Below, piece after piece: positions 27,101 to 36,269 of a stretch of DNA of 64,000 nt. How positions within the stretch are numbered: the first letter of the stretch is position 1; each line of letters starts with the position of its first letter. A program made the position numbers and the translations under genes. The notes beneath the pieces were generated by a model that worked only from the letters and a program-made list of their open reading frames with translations, searched no databases and was not told the DNA's origin. Origin of the DNA: Arsenicibacter sp965247375 (lineage in GTDB: Bacteria > Bacteroidota > Bacteroidia > Cytophagales > Spirosomataceae); NCBI GenBank assembly GCA_965247375.1, contig CBDFHU010000032.1, positions 62,001-126,000 on the forward strand, given 5' to 3'.

Positions 27101-27184
27101 AACGGTATTTCATCGTATGGTATTGATTACCTGAGTTATCCAAAAGCCCGTTCATTTGTATTTGGCGTTAACCTGACATTCTAG
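24143..27184 (+). CDS. SusC/RagA-type TonB-linked outer-membrane transporter
   Basis: 1013 residues: signal peptide, carboxypeptidase-like regulatory domain (VKGRVIDASTNEPLAGCNVV), TonB box region, plug (VVVIGYGTTTKKDATGALK, VLKDASATAIYGARGANGVI) and a 22-strand barrel closing with SYGIDYLSYPKARSFVFGVNLTF. The plug signature IYGARGANGVI is diagnostic. With SusD 8 bases downstream it makes one substrate-import complex in the outer membrane. No ECF sigma/anti-sigma pair or hydrolase lies beside it, so the substrate (glycan, peptide or other) cannot be assigned. An AT-rich leader of about 200 bases precedes the start. Confidence 0.95.
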   Translation: MKHVYTSPPLKLAFSLVFTLLSGSSIPVWAEKPVRFAGREPVNATCVADITVKGRVIDASTNEPLAGCNVVIKGSSKGATTDANGNFSLAVPDGNAVLVFGFIGFESQEVAVGSRTTLNISLKSSTSELAQVVVIGYGTTTKKDATGALKTVKSTDFNRGIVNSPEQLLQGRVAGVNVTSASGEPGGRQSITVRGPGGVRTGSTPLFVLDGIPLDNSSTGGSGNPLNFLNPQDIESIDVLKDASATAIYGARGANGVILISTKKGKSGSSNLTISSNIGISNMARPIALFSADEFRKQVVAVGGTLDDQKASTDWQKVISRTGVTQDHNVSFSGGANKLTFYGSVGVQNQQGILKGSDLKRYTGRFNASQKFMDDRLTLDVNMTASQTVNNRPSIEGIVGAALSANPTYPAYDANGVPVRYQAFTNPLITLELQKDQTTINRVVASVSPSFKITNDLVYKLNIGVDNASSVRDQQALASAIPQQDGRLESNYGTNRNILVENYFTYTKAFGKHNLTALLGHSYQKFVIQGRTWSINKFPISPIEPINNPGLGQDLTLANNRPGGYATINELQSFFGRLNYQFNDRYLLTATVRADGSSKFGANNKYGVFPSFSAGWRLSEEEFLKTGPFSDLKLRMGWGQTGNQEIPSKITQALFTSSTGAANSYPLDNTSVFPAGTTYTRLANPDIQWEVSTQTDIGLDFGLFKGALTGSLDYFRKVSGKILLEVIPADPIQPAATYWTNVPNMTITNQGVELDLNYRYVSNSGFRLDVGGNITFIKNLVQNSPYTVITSGSASGPGLTSATVNGYVNGQPIGTFYLREFLGVDDKGVNKFRDIDGDGIGGTDKDRIAAGSALPTKQFNFNTTASFKGFDLTANFNGVSGNKLYDNTANAFFYKARLVKNLNGPASAVGEPNESINNSAPVSTRFLKDGSFFRLNNLTLAYNLSPRMIGLGKWVSNIRLSATGQNLFVLTKYDGYDPEVNIDRTVNGISSYGIDYLSYPKARSFVFGVNLTF

Positions 27185-27191
27185 ATTTCCC

Positions 27192-28863
27192 ATGAAAAAA
27201 ATACTTACCAGCTCGCTCGCTCTGGCAAGCCTGCTCTTCTTTAACAGTTGTACGGACCTGAAGGAACAGGTACTCGATGAATCATCGGTAACCGGCCTGA
27301 CCGATAAGCAGGCCGCCGATGGTAACCTGGCGCCGGTATATGCCCAGCTGCCAACGCTTTTTACGCACACAAACTATTTCGCAGCCCAGGAGATTTCGAC
27401 TGATGAGGCGATTCTGCCGTATCGCGGTGGTACAGACTGGGGTGATAACGGGATTTACATTGCGCTGCACCAGCACACCCATACCAGCACCGATCCGAAC
27501 CTGCGGAGTATCTGGCTGCTGCTGACACAGGGAATTTCGCGCGCGGTTACGGCCATCAATGCCCTGCCAACCAACAACGATCCGAACGCAAAGGTGTACA
27601 TTGCTGAAGCACGGGGTATGCGGGCGTATTACAACATGCTGCTGCTGGACCTATTCGGGGTTGTTTTCAAAAAAGAGAGCCCCGCAGGCCATTTCGGAAA
27701 TCCTGCGCGGTGAACAGGCGTATGAGTACGTCAGGACCGAGTTTCTGGCTGTAGAGCCGGACCTGCTGACAACTGTAGGCTCAGGCCGTCTGACAAAAGG
27801 CGGGGTATGGGGGCTTCTGGCCCGTCTGTATCTGAACGCTGCCGTATACAGAGACCGTTATGCTGCGTCATTTACCTTCAAGCCGGAAGACATGGATAAG
27901 GTTGTGGAGTATAGCGACAAGATCATTAACTCCGGTCAGTATCAGCTGGCTAAGGATTATTTCGGGATTTTCAACGCTGACAACCACGACAACAAGGAGC
28001 TGGTTTTTGCGGTAGATCAGCGTGCCGAACTGAATGGTCACAACCGTCTGGCGTATTTCTCGCTGTCGGGTGATCAGTTTCCGCTGCCGGCATTCACGGG
28101 CGCCAACGGAACGGACGGCCCTGGTATTACGCCTGATTTTTACCGTACATGGGTGAATGCCTATGCACCGAAAGACCCTGCCGGAACCGATCCGCGCTTT
28201 TACAAGCAGAACCTGAACATTCCGGCTGACTCCTGCATGGCGGCGGCTGATTTTGTGTATAACCGTGGTATTCTGCGTGGTCAGCAATACGGATTAATTC
28301 GTGTAAACGGTGCGTTTGTCCGGTGCGGCAACAACTATAAAGTCGGGAAGATTTATAATGTGACGAGAAACCGTCCGAATACGCCGGTCATCTTTACGGA
28401 GGCCATTAACTATACAGTGGCGGGCAGCGATTACAGCACCGGTTACCGCGTGCTGAAGTATGAATTCAGTCCGAAATCACAGTCGGGTCGTAACCTGGGC
28501 GACGTAGATCTTCCGATTGTCCGCCTCGCCGACGTATACCTGATGCGGGCAGAAGCCAAACTGCGGAAGAGCAACGATGCCGCCTCGGCCCTGGCTGATG
28601 TGAACCTCGTGCGGGCTGCCCGGACGAATCCGGCACCGGCTCTGACGAGCATGAGCCTCGACCTGTTGTTCCGTGAGCGCGGGTTTGAGCTGTACTGGGA
28701 AATGGTGCGCCGTACCGACATGATCCGTTTCGGTAAATACGAAGGTACGTGGACGGAAAAAACCGATACAAACCCGCAGAAGCGTATTTTCCCGATCCCG
28801 CAAACGGCCATCGACGGTGCGTCGAACCTACCGGGTTATCTGGTACAGAATCCGAGCTACTAA
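27192..28863 (+). CDS. SusD/RagB-type surface lipoprotein (one apparent frameshift)
   Basis: A lipoprotein start MKKILTSSLALASLLFFNSC is followed by the SusD N-terminal region (EVLDESSVTGLT-like, ARGMRAYYNMLLLDLFG) and, in the next frame, the C-terminal RagB/SusD region (YLMRAEAKLR, LLFRERGFELYWEMVRRTDMIRFGKY). The frames join at 27677-27680, where AGCCCCGCAG should probably be AGCCCGCAG (one C too many), restoring KKESPQAISEILRGEQA. A sequence error is likelier than a mutation, because both halves are well conserved. Binds substrate at the cell surface and lids the SusC barrel encoded immediately upstream. Confidence 0.88.
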
Positions 28864-28930
28864 ACCGGACGTTGCCTGGTATCGGATGCGTGATATAAAA
28901 CTCAGGTAATGCTGGTATCCTGCATTTAAC

Positions 28931-28965
28931 GAAAAAGCCCCTGTTTCCGGAACAGGGGCTTTTTC
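28931..28965. terminator. Intrinsic terminator of the SusCD operon
   Basis: A 15-bp perfect stem GAAAAAGCCCCTGTT / AACAGGGGCTTTTTC with a 5-base loop; A and T tails make it bidirectional. Confidence 0.9.
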
Positions 28966-29165
28966 GTTTATACAGTTACCTGTTCGAGATGTGTCAAAAG
29001 ATGAACTCAGGGTATAAGAGCATAGCAAGTTGGTTATTTATAGAGATCTGGTAGATTTGCTGTTGAAATACGCCTTTATTAAAAATAAGTTACACTATCT
29101 GCATACCGGCTCCGAGGCTGGTAGAATCGTTCTGTTACAGAACGTACTGTTAATAAACACCTTAT

Positions 29166-30977
29166 ATGAGAAACCTTTGCTGTTTTTGTCTTTTCTTAAT
29201 TTTTCTGTCTGGTTGTAAACCTGGTGAAGTTGGTTCAGAAAAAGGATCAATCTTTGTAAATGTAAAAGATTCGTATGGCAGGTCAGTAAGTGGCGCAATT
29301 ATCTCAGCAGAACCGGCAATCCCTGAAGCGAAAACGGATAATCTTGGCAGCGTTCTGATTAAAAACGTAAATGTTGGTACCTATGAAGTGATAGCCACTA
29401 AAGATCAATACGGAAGCGGTAAGACTGCAACAGTTGTAAAGGGTGATGATATCGCAAACATTACCATATTTCTGGAATATGGAAAGTACGCTTCATTTGC
29501 TCCGTCGGCAAAGATTGAATTTCCCGTTCTGCCAGCCAATTATTCAACGGGTGAAGAGATACTTTTTAAAGGATATGTTTCTGATAATGATACACCAGCC
29601 GGAGAAATTGATGTCCGCTGGGAAAGTAACATCGACGGCGTTCTGAATACAGCTAAACCGGATAAAGACGGAATGATTAGCTTTTCGAGCAGCAGATTAA
29701 GCAGAAACAAACATGTTATCCGCCTTATTGCGAAGGATAAAAGCGGTAATATCGGGCGGGATTCGATCATTGTATCAACAATGTCTCCTAAATCACTTTC
29801 ATTAGCCGAACCCCGTAAATCTAACACTGAAATCGTATTAAACTGGTCAAAATCAGACGATCCGGATTTCAAGGAATACCGGTTATACCGGATGAACCAG
29901 AGTTGCGAGGATAATTCAAAGGTTCTGATTGCGACAATTCAGAATGCAAACACCATAACCTACACAGACAACCGGCCGCCTTTTGCGACAAAAGTTTGCT
30001 ATGCGGTTGATGTAGTAACCAATTCCTTATTAAGCCGCAGAAGTAATAGCCAGCAGGTAGATTATCCGTCCGGCTATTTTCTGGATTTTACACCTACTGA
30101 AGCAGTAATACATCCGTCAAAGCCATGGCTGTTTTTATGCAATAGAGATAAGAATAAAATTGTTGTATTTGACTATACAGAATCAAAAATAGTCACTGAA
30201 ATAGCCGTGCCATCACCGTCCGGATATATACTGGTCGGTAATAACGGGAACGGAACTAATTTATATGTTCCGGGTGGTACAAATTCTGTTTTTATATATA
30301 GTGCGGACGATTTTAATCTGAAAAAAACACTGACTACGGAAGCATCTGCTGCTGATGTTGCCATCAGTGAAACCGGAATCGTATTTGTGACTGTCCGGAA
30401 TCAATGGACGAATCCGATAAGCTCATTCGATGAAAAGACGGGACTCATAATCAGTGCCGGTGGGTCATGTATTTATGGTGGGGGACGTCTCAGAAAAATA
30501 CCCGGGCAGAATACGTTAATGACAATCAGTACCGGTATTTCACCGGTTGATATGGATTTACTATTTTATGATGCCAAGGGGAATTTCACCGGTTGTAAGG
30601 ATGACATGCAGCATGGTGATTACGCGCTTGATCCATCTATTTTCAGAGTTGCGCCCAAAGGAGATTATGTATTGACGTCAAGTTTAGGCGCTGCTTATTT
30701 ATCTGATAACTCAATGAAATATCTGGGGCAGATTTCGCGCGGGGAACTCACGTTTTCGGATTTTGCCTTTAATGCTGATGGTAGTATTTTTTATGCTTCA
30801 ACGACAAACCGCCAGTCTGTCCAGATCGGTAAATACCCTGAGTTAACACGATACAATGAGATTTTAACAAGAGGCTATCCGATCAAGCTGTTTGTTAGAG
30901 GAAATCAGTTAGTTACGCTTAGCCGGACAAGCCAATACGAGGCAAGTACAGCGGTGGAATTATTGACTATTCCATGA
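29166..30977 (+). CDS. Multi-domain surface lipoprotein (regulatory domain, PKD/Ig, FN3, propeller)
   Basis: 603 residues. The lipobox FLSGC gives a mature cysteine at 17. Domains in order: carboxypeptidase-like regulatory fold (about 27-105: GSIFVNVKDSYGRSVSGAII...NVGTYEVIATKD), Ig/PKD-like (about 115-205), FN3-like (about 215-295: IVLNWSKSDDPDFKEYRLYR) and a C-terminal YVTN-type beta propeller (about 300-600: HPSKPWLFLCNRDKNKIVVFD, DVAISETGIVFVT). Likely surface-exposed or periplasmic binding protein. It follows the SusCD terminator and so has its own promoter, but could serve the same locus. More AT-rich than the SusCD genes. Partner ligand unknown. Confidence 0.65.
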   Translation: MRNLCCFCLFLIFLSGCKPGEVGSEKGSIFVNVKDSYGRSVSGAIISAEPAIPEAKTDNLGSVLIKNVNVGTYEVIATKDQYGSGKTATVVKGDDIANITIFLEYGKYASFAPSAKIEFPVLPANYSTGEEILFKGYVSDNDTPAGEIDVRWESNIDGVLNTAKPDKDGMISFSSSRLSRNKHVIRLIAKDKSGNIGRDSIIVSTMSPKSLSLAEPRKSNTEIVLNWSKSDDPDFKEYRLYRMNQSCEDNSKVLIATIQNANTITYTDNRPPFATKVCYAVDVVTNSLLSRRSNSQQVDYPSGYFLDFTPTEAVIHPSKPWLFLCNRDKNKIVVFDYTESKIVTEIAVPSPSGYILVGNNGNGTNLYVPGGTNSVFIYSADDFNLKKTLTTEASAADVAISETGIVFVTVRNQWTNPISSFDEKTGLIISAGGSCIYGGGRLRKIPGQNTLMTISTGISPVDMDLLFYDAKGNFTGCKDDMQHGDYALDPSIFRVAPKGDYVLTSSLGAAYLSDNSMKYLGQISRGELTFSDFAFNADGSIFYASTTNRQSVQIGKYPELTRYNEILTRGYPIKLFVRGNQLVTLSRTSQYEASTAVELLTIP

Positions 30978-31155
30978 TGAAGGCTTGTATTCATTGTTTG
31001 TGCCGGATTCAGGGCCATACTTTGAGTCCCTGAACTGAAGTTTGGGGTCAGATGGCAAAGGCGCAAAGAACGCTGCATTTAAAGGCTAAAGTTTGCTAAG
31101 GTAACCTCACAATATATGCATGATGGACTTCAGTAAGTTAGGGGTGATATATAAT

Positions 31156-32429
31156 GCTCCCCAAAAACTGGACAGGTAGTATAACTTGAACTCTAAAGCG
31201 TTCAACTACAAAATGTCTAATTATGACCAAATCCCCACGTCGTGTTCACGACTCAGCTTTCAAAACAAAGGTGGTTCTGGAAGCCCTAAAAGGAGCCAAA
31301 ACACTGGCTCAACTCGCCACCGAATTTGGCATTCATCCTCAGCAGATTACCGACTGGAAGAAACAGGCACTCGACGGCTTGCCCACTCTGTTCGATTCCC
31401 CAACAGCCAAACCCACACTGTCCGAGCAACAGCGCGAAGAGATCGAAGAGCCTCTGTTCCAGCAAATTGGAAAGCTGAAGGTCGAAAACGACTGGCTCAA
31501 AAAAAAATTACGAGCGAGTTGATCGTTGACCGACGGGTTCTGATCGACCCTGCTGATGGACAGTTCTCCATAGCCCAACAGTGCGCACTGTTGGGGCTGG
31601 CCCGCTCTTCTTACTACTATCAGCCCGTCGGCGAGTCAGCCGGGAATTTAGCCCTGATGGAACGCATAGACAAACTGTTTACAGCCCGGCCGGAGATGGG
31701 GGTTAGACGTATGTACCACGAGCTAAACTCGCCAGCCAATCCAGTCAATATCAAGCGAGTCCGGCGACTGATGCGCCTAATGGGGCTGGAAGCGATTGGG
31801 CCAAAACCCAACCTATCGAAACCCCAACAGGGCTACACCATCTACCCTTATCTGTTAAAAGGGGTGGTGATTGATCGGCCTAACTACGTCTGGTCAACGG
31901 ACATCACGTATGTGCCGATGTCTCATGGTTTTTTGTATCTGTGTGCTGTCATTGACTGGTTCAGCCGCTACATTCTGAGCTGGCGGCTGAGCAACACGCT
32001 GCTGGCCGACTTCTGTGTAGATGCATTGAAGGAGGCTTTGTCAAAGTGGGGCAAACCTCAGATATTCAATACAGATCAGGGAAGTCAGTTCACTAGTCAT
32101 GACTTCCTTACGCCATTGATAAGCAACGGTATAGCTGTAAGTATGGATTCTAAAGGCCGTGCCCTGGATAATATTTTCATCGAACGGTTTTGGAGAACGA
32201 TTAAGTATGAGCATCTTTATCTGCGAGCTTACTCCGATGGTCATAGTCTGCATCAGGGGTTAACCGAGTACTTTCGATTTTACAACCACGATCGTAAACA
32301 TCAATCCTTAGGCTACCAGACTCCGGCTGTCTGGTACGAAGGAAAACAGAAGTGAGACGAAAAGTACAATTTTGAGACGTCATCTAACAAGCTTAAAAAC
32401 ACCAAAATCCTGTCCAACGATTGGGGAGC
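31156..32429 (+). mobile_element. Complete IS3-family insertion sequence
   Basis: Inverted ends of 21 bases: left 31156-31176 (GCTCCCCAAAAACTGGACAGG) and right 32409-32429, which reads on the minus strand GCTCCCCAATCGTTGGACAGG. They enclose overlapping orfA and orfB. A possible target duplication TATAAT occurs at 31150-31155 and 32432-32437, though two extra bases on the right leave the exact edge uncertain. Confidence 0.9.
31223..32355 (+). CDS. IS3-family transposase OrfA-OrfB (programmed -1 frameshift)
   Basis: OrfA (31223-31522, 99 residues) has a helix-turn-helix (SAFKTKVVLEALKGAKTLAQ) and a leucine-zipper tail ending WLKKKLRAS. At the nine-A run 31499-31507 a -1 shift enters the OrfB frame (KKITSELIVDRRVL), giving an integrase with an HTH_21 region and a DDE catalytic domain: WSTDITYVP, FNTDQGSQFTS and the glutamate of NIFIERFWRTIKYEHLY. 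Both halves are intact, so the element is probably active. Unlike the other frameshifts in this window, this one is the normal expression mechanism of the family. Confidence 0.92.
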
Positions 32430-32624
32430 CCTATAATAATCGAAACAAGAGTAGTACTCCTGACTTCTGATTTAATTATATCTGTTAAGGCCATTACAGT
32501 TCAGGCCAAAGAAACAGGAAAATTTGTAAAAGCCGGAAAACCGGTTCATCTTAGCGTACCTGCTGAAACGGAATATCCGCTTCCGGCAAAACTTATTTCT
32601 TCGTTGGGATATCGTTCTGCCTGA
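32430..32624 (+). pseudogene. Possible 3' remnant of a gene next to the IS end
   Basis: The frame open from the IS right end to a TGA at 32624 reads IETRVVLLTSDLIISVKAIT, then VQAKETGKFVKAGKPVHLSV and PAETEYPLPAKLISSLGYRS. Its only ATG lies inside the IS terminal repeat, so it looks like the end of a gene cut by the insertion. No matching 5' part is visible left of the IS, so the identity is unknown and it may be a chance frame. Confidence 0.3.
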
Positions 32625-32662
32625 CAGAAAAATGCCTGACCTTATCTTACCTCCTCTCCGAT

Positions 32663-33115
32663 ATGACTTTCCGTAAAGCAACTCGCGACGATGTCCCGTT
32701 TATTGTACAGATGCTGGCCGATGACCCGTTGGGGCAGAAACGGGAACGCTTCAGCGATCCGCTGCCTGATGTTTATTATGATGCCTTTGACCGCATTGAT
32801 AGTGACCCAAATCAGGAGCTGATCATCGTCGAAAATGAAGCCGGTGATCGTATCGGATCGCTGCAACTGAGTTTTATCCAGTATTTGACGTATCAGGGCG
32901 GCATCCGGGCGCAGATTGAGGCTGTGCGGGTCCACAAAAATGCACGGAATAAAGGTGTGGGTAAACAGTTCTTTCTGTGGGCGATAGAGCGGGCCAAAGA
33001 ACGGGGTGCTCATCTGCTTCAGCTCACCTCCGATAAACAGCGTCCCGATGCCATCCGGTTTTATGAAAGCCTTGGCTTCAGAGCAACCCACGAGGGGCTG
33101 AAACTGAATCTGTAA
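32663..33115 (+). CDS. GNAT-family N-acetyltransferase
   Basis: 150 residues with the full GNAT fold: FRKATRDDVPFIVQML at the start, EAVRVHKNARNKGVGKQF as the acetyl-CoA-binding Q/RxxGxG/A segment near residue 90, and DAIRFYESLGFRATHEG at the end. Cytosolic. Resembles small acetyltransferases that modify amino acids or toxic analogues; substrate not determinable. It begins 38 bases after the possible IS-cut remnant and converges with the beta-helix gene. Confidence 0.88.
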   Translation: MTFRKATRDDVPFIVQMLADDPLGQKRERFSDPLPDVYYDAFDRIDSDPNQELIIVENEAGDRIGSLQLSFIQYLTYQGGIRAQIEAVRVHKNARNKGVGKQFFLWAIERAKERGAHLLQLTSDKQRPDAIRFYESLGFRATHEGLKLNL

Positions 33116-33194
33116 AAACAGTAGAACCCTATTGCTGTATATTAGCCACCGGACTGTGTTGTATTGACTGGATAAGCTTAATGATAGCCAGCTA

Positions 33195-36053
33195 TTATTG
33201 TCTGTATCGCAGTCGACTGTTCTGGTTAAACAGGAGCCCTCCGCCCGGTTCGTACAGAACCGACTGGCAGGATGCCTCAAAGCCTTCGGGTAACGAAACC
33301 CGATGCCGGATAACCACCTGTTGACTGTTCACTGGAAGGCAGTTACAGGACCAGGTAGCCGGAATACTCCAGCTGCCGTCCTGTACGCTGTAAATACGCA
33401 GATCGGCCTGTGTCTGGTATTCAAAAGCACCGATGTCAACCCGGCTACCGGTAATCCGCGGTTGATTGGCAAGATCAGTGAGCGGAATTCCGGAAACCGA
33501 AAACGGTCCGGAAACGATGGTTGTTGTTGACGGATTACCGGTATCAATGGCCGGTGCGGAGGCGTTGAGCCTGAGATCAGTAGTGCTTACAAAAGGTGAG
33601 GACTCGGTCGTGATAATAACACTACTGCCGGTATAGCCGGTTACACCGCTGCTTAATAAACAATAGCTCAGCATGGTAGATGAGCCGAAGGTATTCACGA
33701 AATCAGCCCCTTTGTTCACCGGATTGTTAAAGATCACACAGTTTTGTAACGTTGCCCTGCTTTGACCCTGATAGGCGGAACTGTACATGGTGGGTCCGTT
33801 ACTTCCTCTGTTGTTTGAAAATGTACAATTAACAAACTGCGGATTGCAGGTGCCATATTCGCCGGAATTGTACATAGCACCACCCATACACGCTGAATTA
33901 CTTTGAAATAGGCAGTTGGTGATCCGCGCATTACTGACCGATGATGAAAAGCTTGAGTTTGCGATGGCACCACCTGCCGTGAGGGCCTTATTGTTCAGGA
34001 AATAGCAGTTGATCAGTTCCGGATTACACGCCCCCTTGTTCTCAGCCCTGTTAAAGATTGCCCCACCCAGATCAGCGGCATTATTAACGAACTGACAATT
34101 ACGGATCGCCGGGTTACAGTAGCCGTTATCTGCGTTGTTAAGCATACCGCCACCCAGCCGTTTGGTGTCGTTCAGTACGTTATCAATGGCATTACCGCCC
34201 GTTATGACGAACCCATCGAGAATGGCGGATGAATTCAGACCGCCAGGATTATTAAAGACATGGTAACTGTTATCGGAAGGGTCGTTTTCGATACCGATGT
34301 CTCCGCTCAGTGTTGTGTTGAGAGGCTGTGTCAAGGCCATCGGCTGGCGCTCACTCAGCCGGGTTTCATAACCGGAAAACCCGCCATATAAGGTAATGTT
34401 ATTGCGTAACGCAAAGCTTATCCTCCTGTCCATAGTTGCAGTTGGTTTATAAATACCTTTAGCAACCCATATCTCGAGGGTATCGGCAATACAGGGATAA
34501 AACAGGGCTGACTGCAAATCAGTAAAGGCATTTTCCCAGTCCAGACCCGAATTTGAGCCGGTTGCGGCAGCGTTGACATACAGCCGCCGGTGCCGGATCG
34601 CTGAGTTGGTCTCGGTTTCGTAAGCGCCCATATCTACCTGTTGCTGGATGATACGGGGATTCCCGGCCAGATCTGTTGCAATGCCTGTCAGACCGGTTGC
34701 GGTGTTCAGCCCGCTGTTAATGGCCGGTGAGCAAGGGGAGAGCAAGGTACTTACACTGTTCAGAAACGGAGATACCGTAGTTGTCAGGCTGTTCGTTGCA
34801 GTATAGCCAGTTGCTATGCTGTCGATCAGGCTGTAGTTGAGCTTAACGCTTCCACCATACACATTTGAAAACGTTTTGCTTCCTGCATTTTGAAAGAGCA
34901 CACAGTTGGTTAAAACTGCTTCGAGCTTTGTCGCATAGTTGTGGTAGTTATAAACAGCCCCTTCGTTGCTGTAGAAGGTACAGTTGGTAAACGATGGGCT
35001 TGAGTCGCCCTGGTAAGACTCATTGTAAAACGCGGCCGTTCTGGAACCGTTTGTTGTATTGTTAAAAAAGGAGCAGTTTGTTAAAACAGGCTTACCGGTA
35101 GCTTTGTAGCCGCTATTGTTATAAACTGCTGCACCGCGGAATGAGGTATTGTAGTGAAAGATACAACTGATCAGCGTTGGATTAGCTATTGAATTAGACG
35201 ATAGACTGACGTTGGCGATAGCTCCACCGGCGTCAGAGGAATTGTAAAGAAAGGTGCATTGGGTAAATGTAGGATTTGTTTTGGCCGATCGTTCATAGGC
35301 AGCCGTATAGATGGCACCGCCCTCATACTTTGACGTGTTATTGATGAACGAACAATTTGAAAACACCGGACTGGCAGTGCCGCCTGTGCCATTCAATACT
35401 GCTGCTGTTGCCAGATTATAGACAGCACCGCCATAAGTAGCATAATTCCCGGTGAACAGGCAGTTTCTGATGGTTGGGGTGCTGGTTACCGGATAAACGG
35501 CACTAAGGTACAGGCCACCTCCATAAGCAGTATTACCATTTGTACCGTTCCCGGTCCCGGATGTAATAACAAAACCATCTAAAATGGTTTTATCGGAAAG
35601 TTCTCCGGAGTTATAAATGACATGATAGCAATTATCGGCTAAATCAGAAGGATTGCCTGTTTCACCGCTCAGAGTCGAACTGCCTGGCTGGCCGGTTGCC
35701 GGATTTCTCCCGGGCCGTTCTGACAGCGCCTGTTCAGTACCTGAAAAACCACCGTAGACCGCTACTTCGTTTTTCATCGAAAAACTGGCGGTGCGGCTTG
35801 CTGCACCGGTCACCACAATGGGTTTGTATATCCCCTGCGCTACCCACACCTGATCCCCCGGACTACTGGCATTGATAGCACCTTGTAAATCTGTCGTACT
35901 GGTTGCCCATGATGTAGCCGTTGAGGGGTTATTGTTTACGCCTGTTGTGGATACAAAGCGGGTCGTTTGAGCAGATAACCGCGAAACAAATGCATGGCAG
36001 ATGACTAAAATTAATAGAAAATGGCGCGGTTTTAGTAAACGGATATTGATCAT
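33195..36053 (-). CDS. Large secreted right-handed beta-helix protein with two helix domains
   Basis: 952 residues. Signal peptide to about residue 28 (HFLLILVICHAFVSRLSAQ). Two homologous halves, about 30-480 and 488-885, each begin with a (F/Y)VxxTGxNxxxxxTSWxxAxTDLQxA opening and contain DGFVITxGN, then many short turns of the type NPxFxNCxFxNNxAxxGGAIYN, the Omp/pectin-lyase-like (choice-of-anchor) parallel beta helix; each half ends LTDLANQPRI-type/VDIGAFEY. The last 65 residues hold a short domain (VQDGSWSIPATWSCN) found in exported proteins of this phylum. There is no classical T9SS tail at the extreme end. Probably a surface adhesin or polysaccharide-contact protein. Confidence 0.78.
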   Translation of the reverse strand: MINIRLLKPRHFLLILVICHAFVSRLSAQTTRFVSTTGVNNNPSTATSWATSTTDLQGAINASSPGDQVWVAQGIYKPIVVTGAASRTASFSMKNEVAVYGGFSGTEQALSERPGRNPATGQPGSSTLSGETGNPSDLADNCYHVIYNSGELSDKTILDGFVITSGTGNGTNGNTAYGGGLYLSAVYPVTSTPTIRNCLFTGNYATYGGAVYNLATAAVLNGTGGTASPVFSNCSFINNTSKYEGGAIYTAAYERSAKTNPTFTQCTFLYNSSDAGGAIANVSLSSNSIANPTLISCIFHYNTSFRGAAVYNNSGYKATGKPVLTNCSFFNNTTNGSRTAAFYNESYQGDSSPSFTNCTFYSNEGAVYNYHNYATKLEAVLTNCVLFQNAGSKTFSNVYGGSVKLNYSLIDSIATGYTATNSLTTTVSPFLNSVSTLLSPCSPAINSGLNTATGLTGIATDLAGNPRIIQQQVDMGAYETETNSAIRHRRLYVNAAATGSNSGLDWENAFTDLQSALFYPCIADTLEIWVAKGIYKPTATMDRRISFALRNNITLYGGFSGYETRLSERQPMALTQPLNTTLSGDIGIENDPSDNSYHVFNNPGGLNSSAILDGFVITGGNAIDNVLNDTKRLGGGMLNNADNGYCNPAIRNCQFVNNAADLGGAIFNRAENKGACNPELINCYFLNNKALTAGGAIANSSFSSSVSNARITNCLFQSNSACMGGAMYNSGEYGTCNPQFVNCTFSNNRGSNGPTMYSSAYQGQSRATLQNCVIFNNPVNKGADFVNTFGSSTMLSYCLLSSGVTGYTGSSVIITTESSPFVSTTDLRLNASAPAIDTGNPSTTTIVSGPFSVSGIPLTDLANQPRITGSRVDIGAFEYQTQADLRIYSVQDGSWSIPATWSCNCLPVNSQQVVIRHRVSLPEGFEASCQSVLYEPGGGLLFNQNSRLRYRQ

Positions 36054-36269
36054 ACAGGAAAATGAAAAGCGGGTTACGAATGGCGGGGTAAATATACACT
36101 TAAGCAGTAGACAAGATAAACTGAAGGCGCGCTATTGTTTGGCTAAGCGCGAAATCGCTGGCTACCGGCGGTACAGCTATGTGTTATTTCCCGAATTTAT
36201 GCATTGAATACCTTTAACTGCCTGGATAATCAGACCCGATCATTGTACATTGGGCCTGATTCATTACCC

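Noticed and set aside
31499..31507. IS3 frame change as another sequence error
   Set aside because: OrfA and OrfB of IS3 elements are normally joined by a -1 shift at an A run, so it is expected biology.
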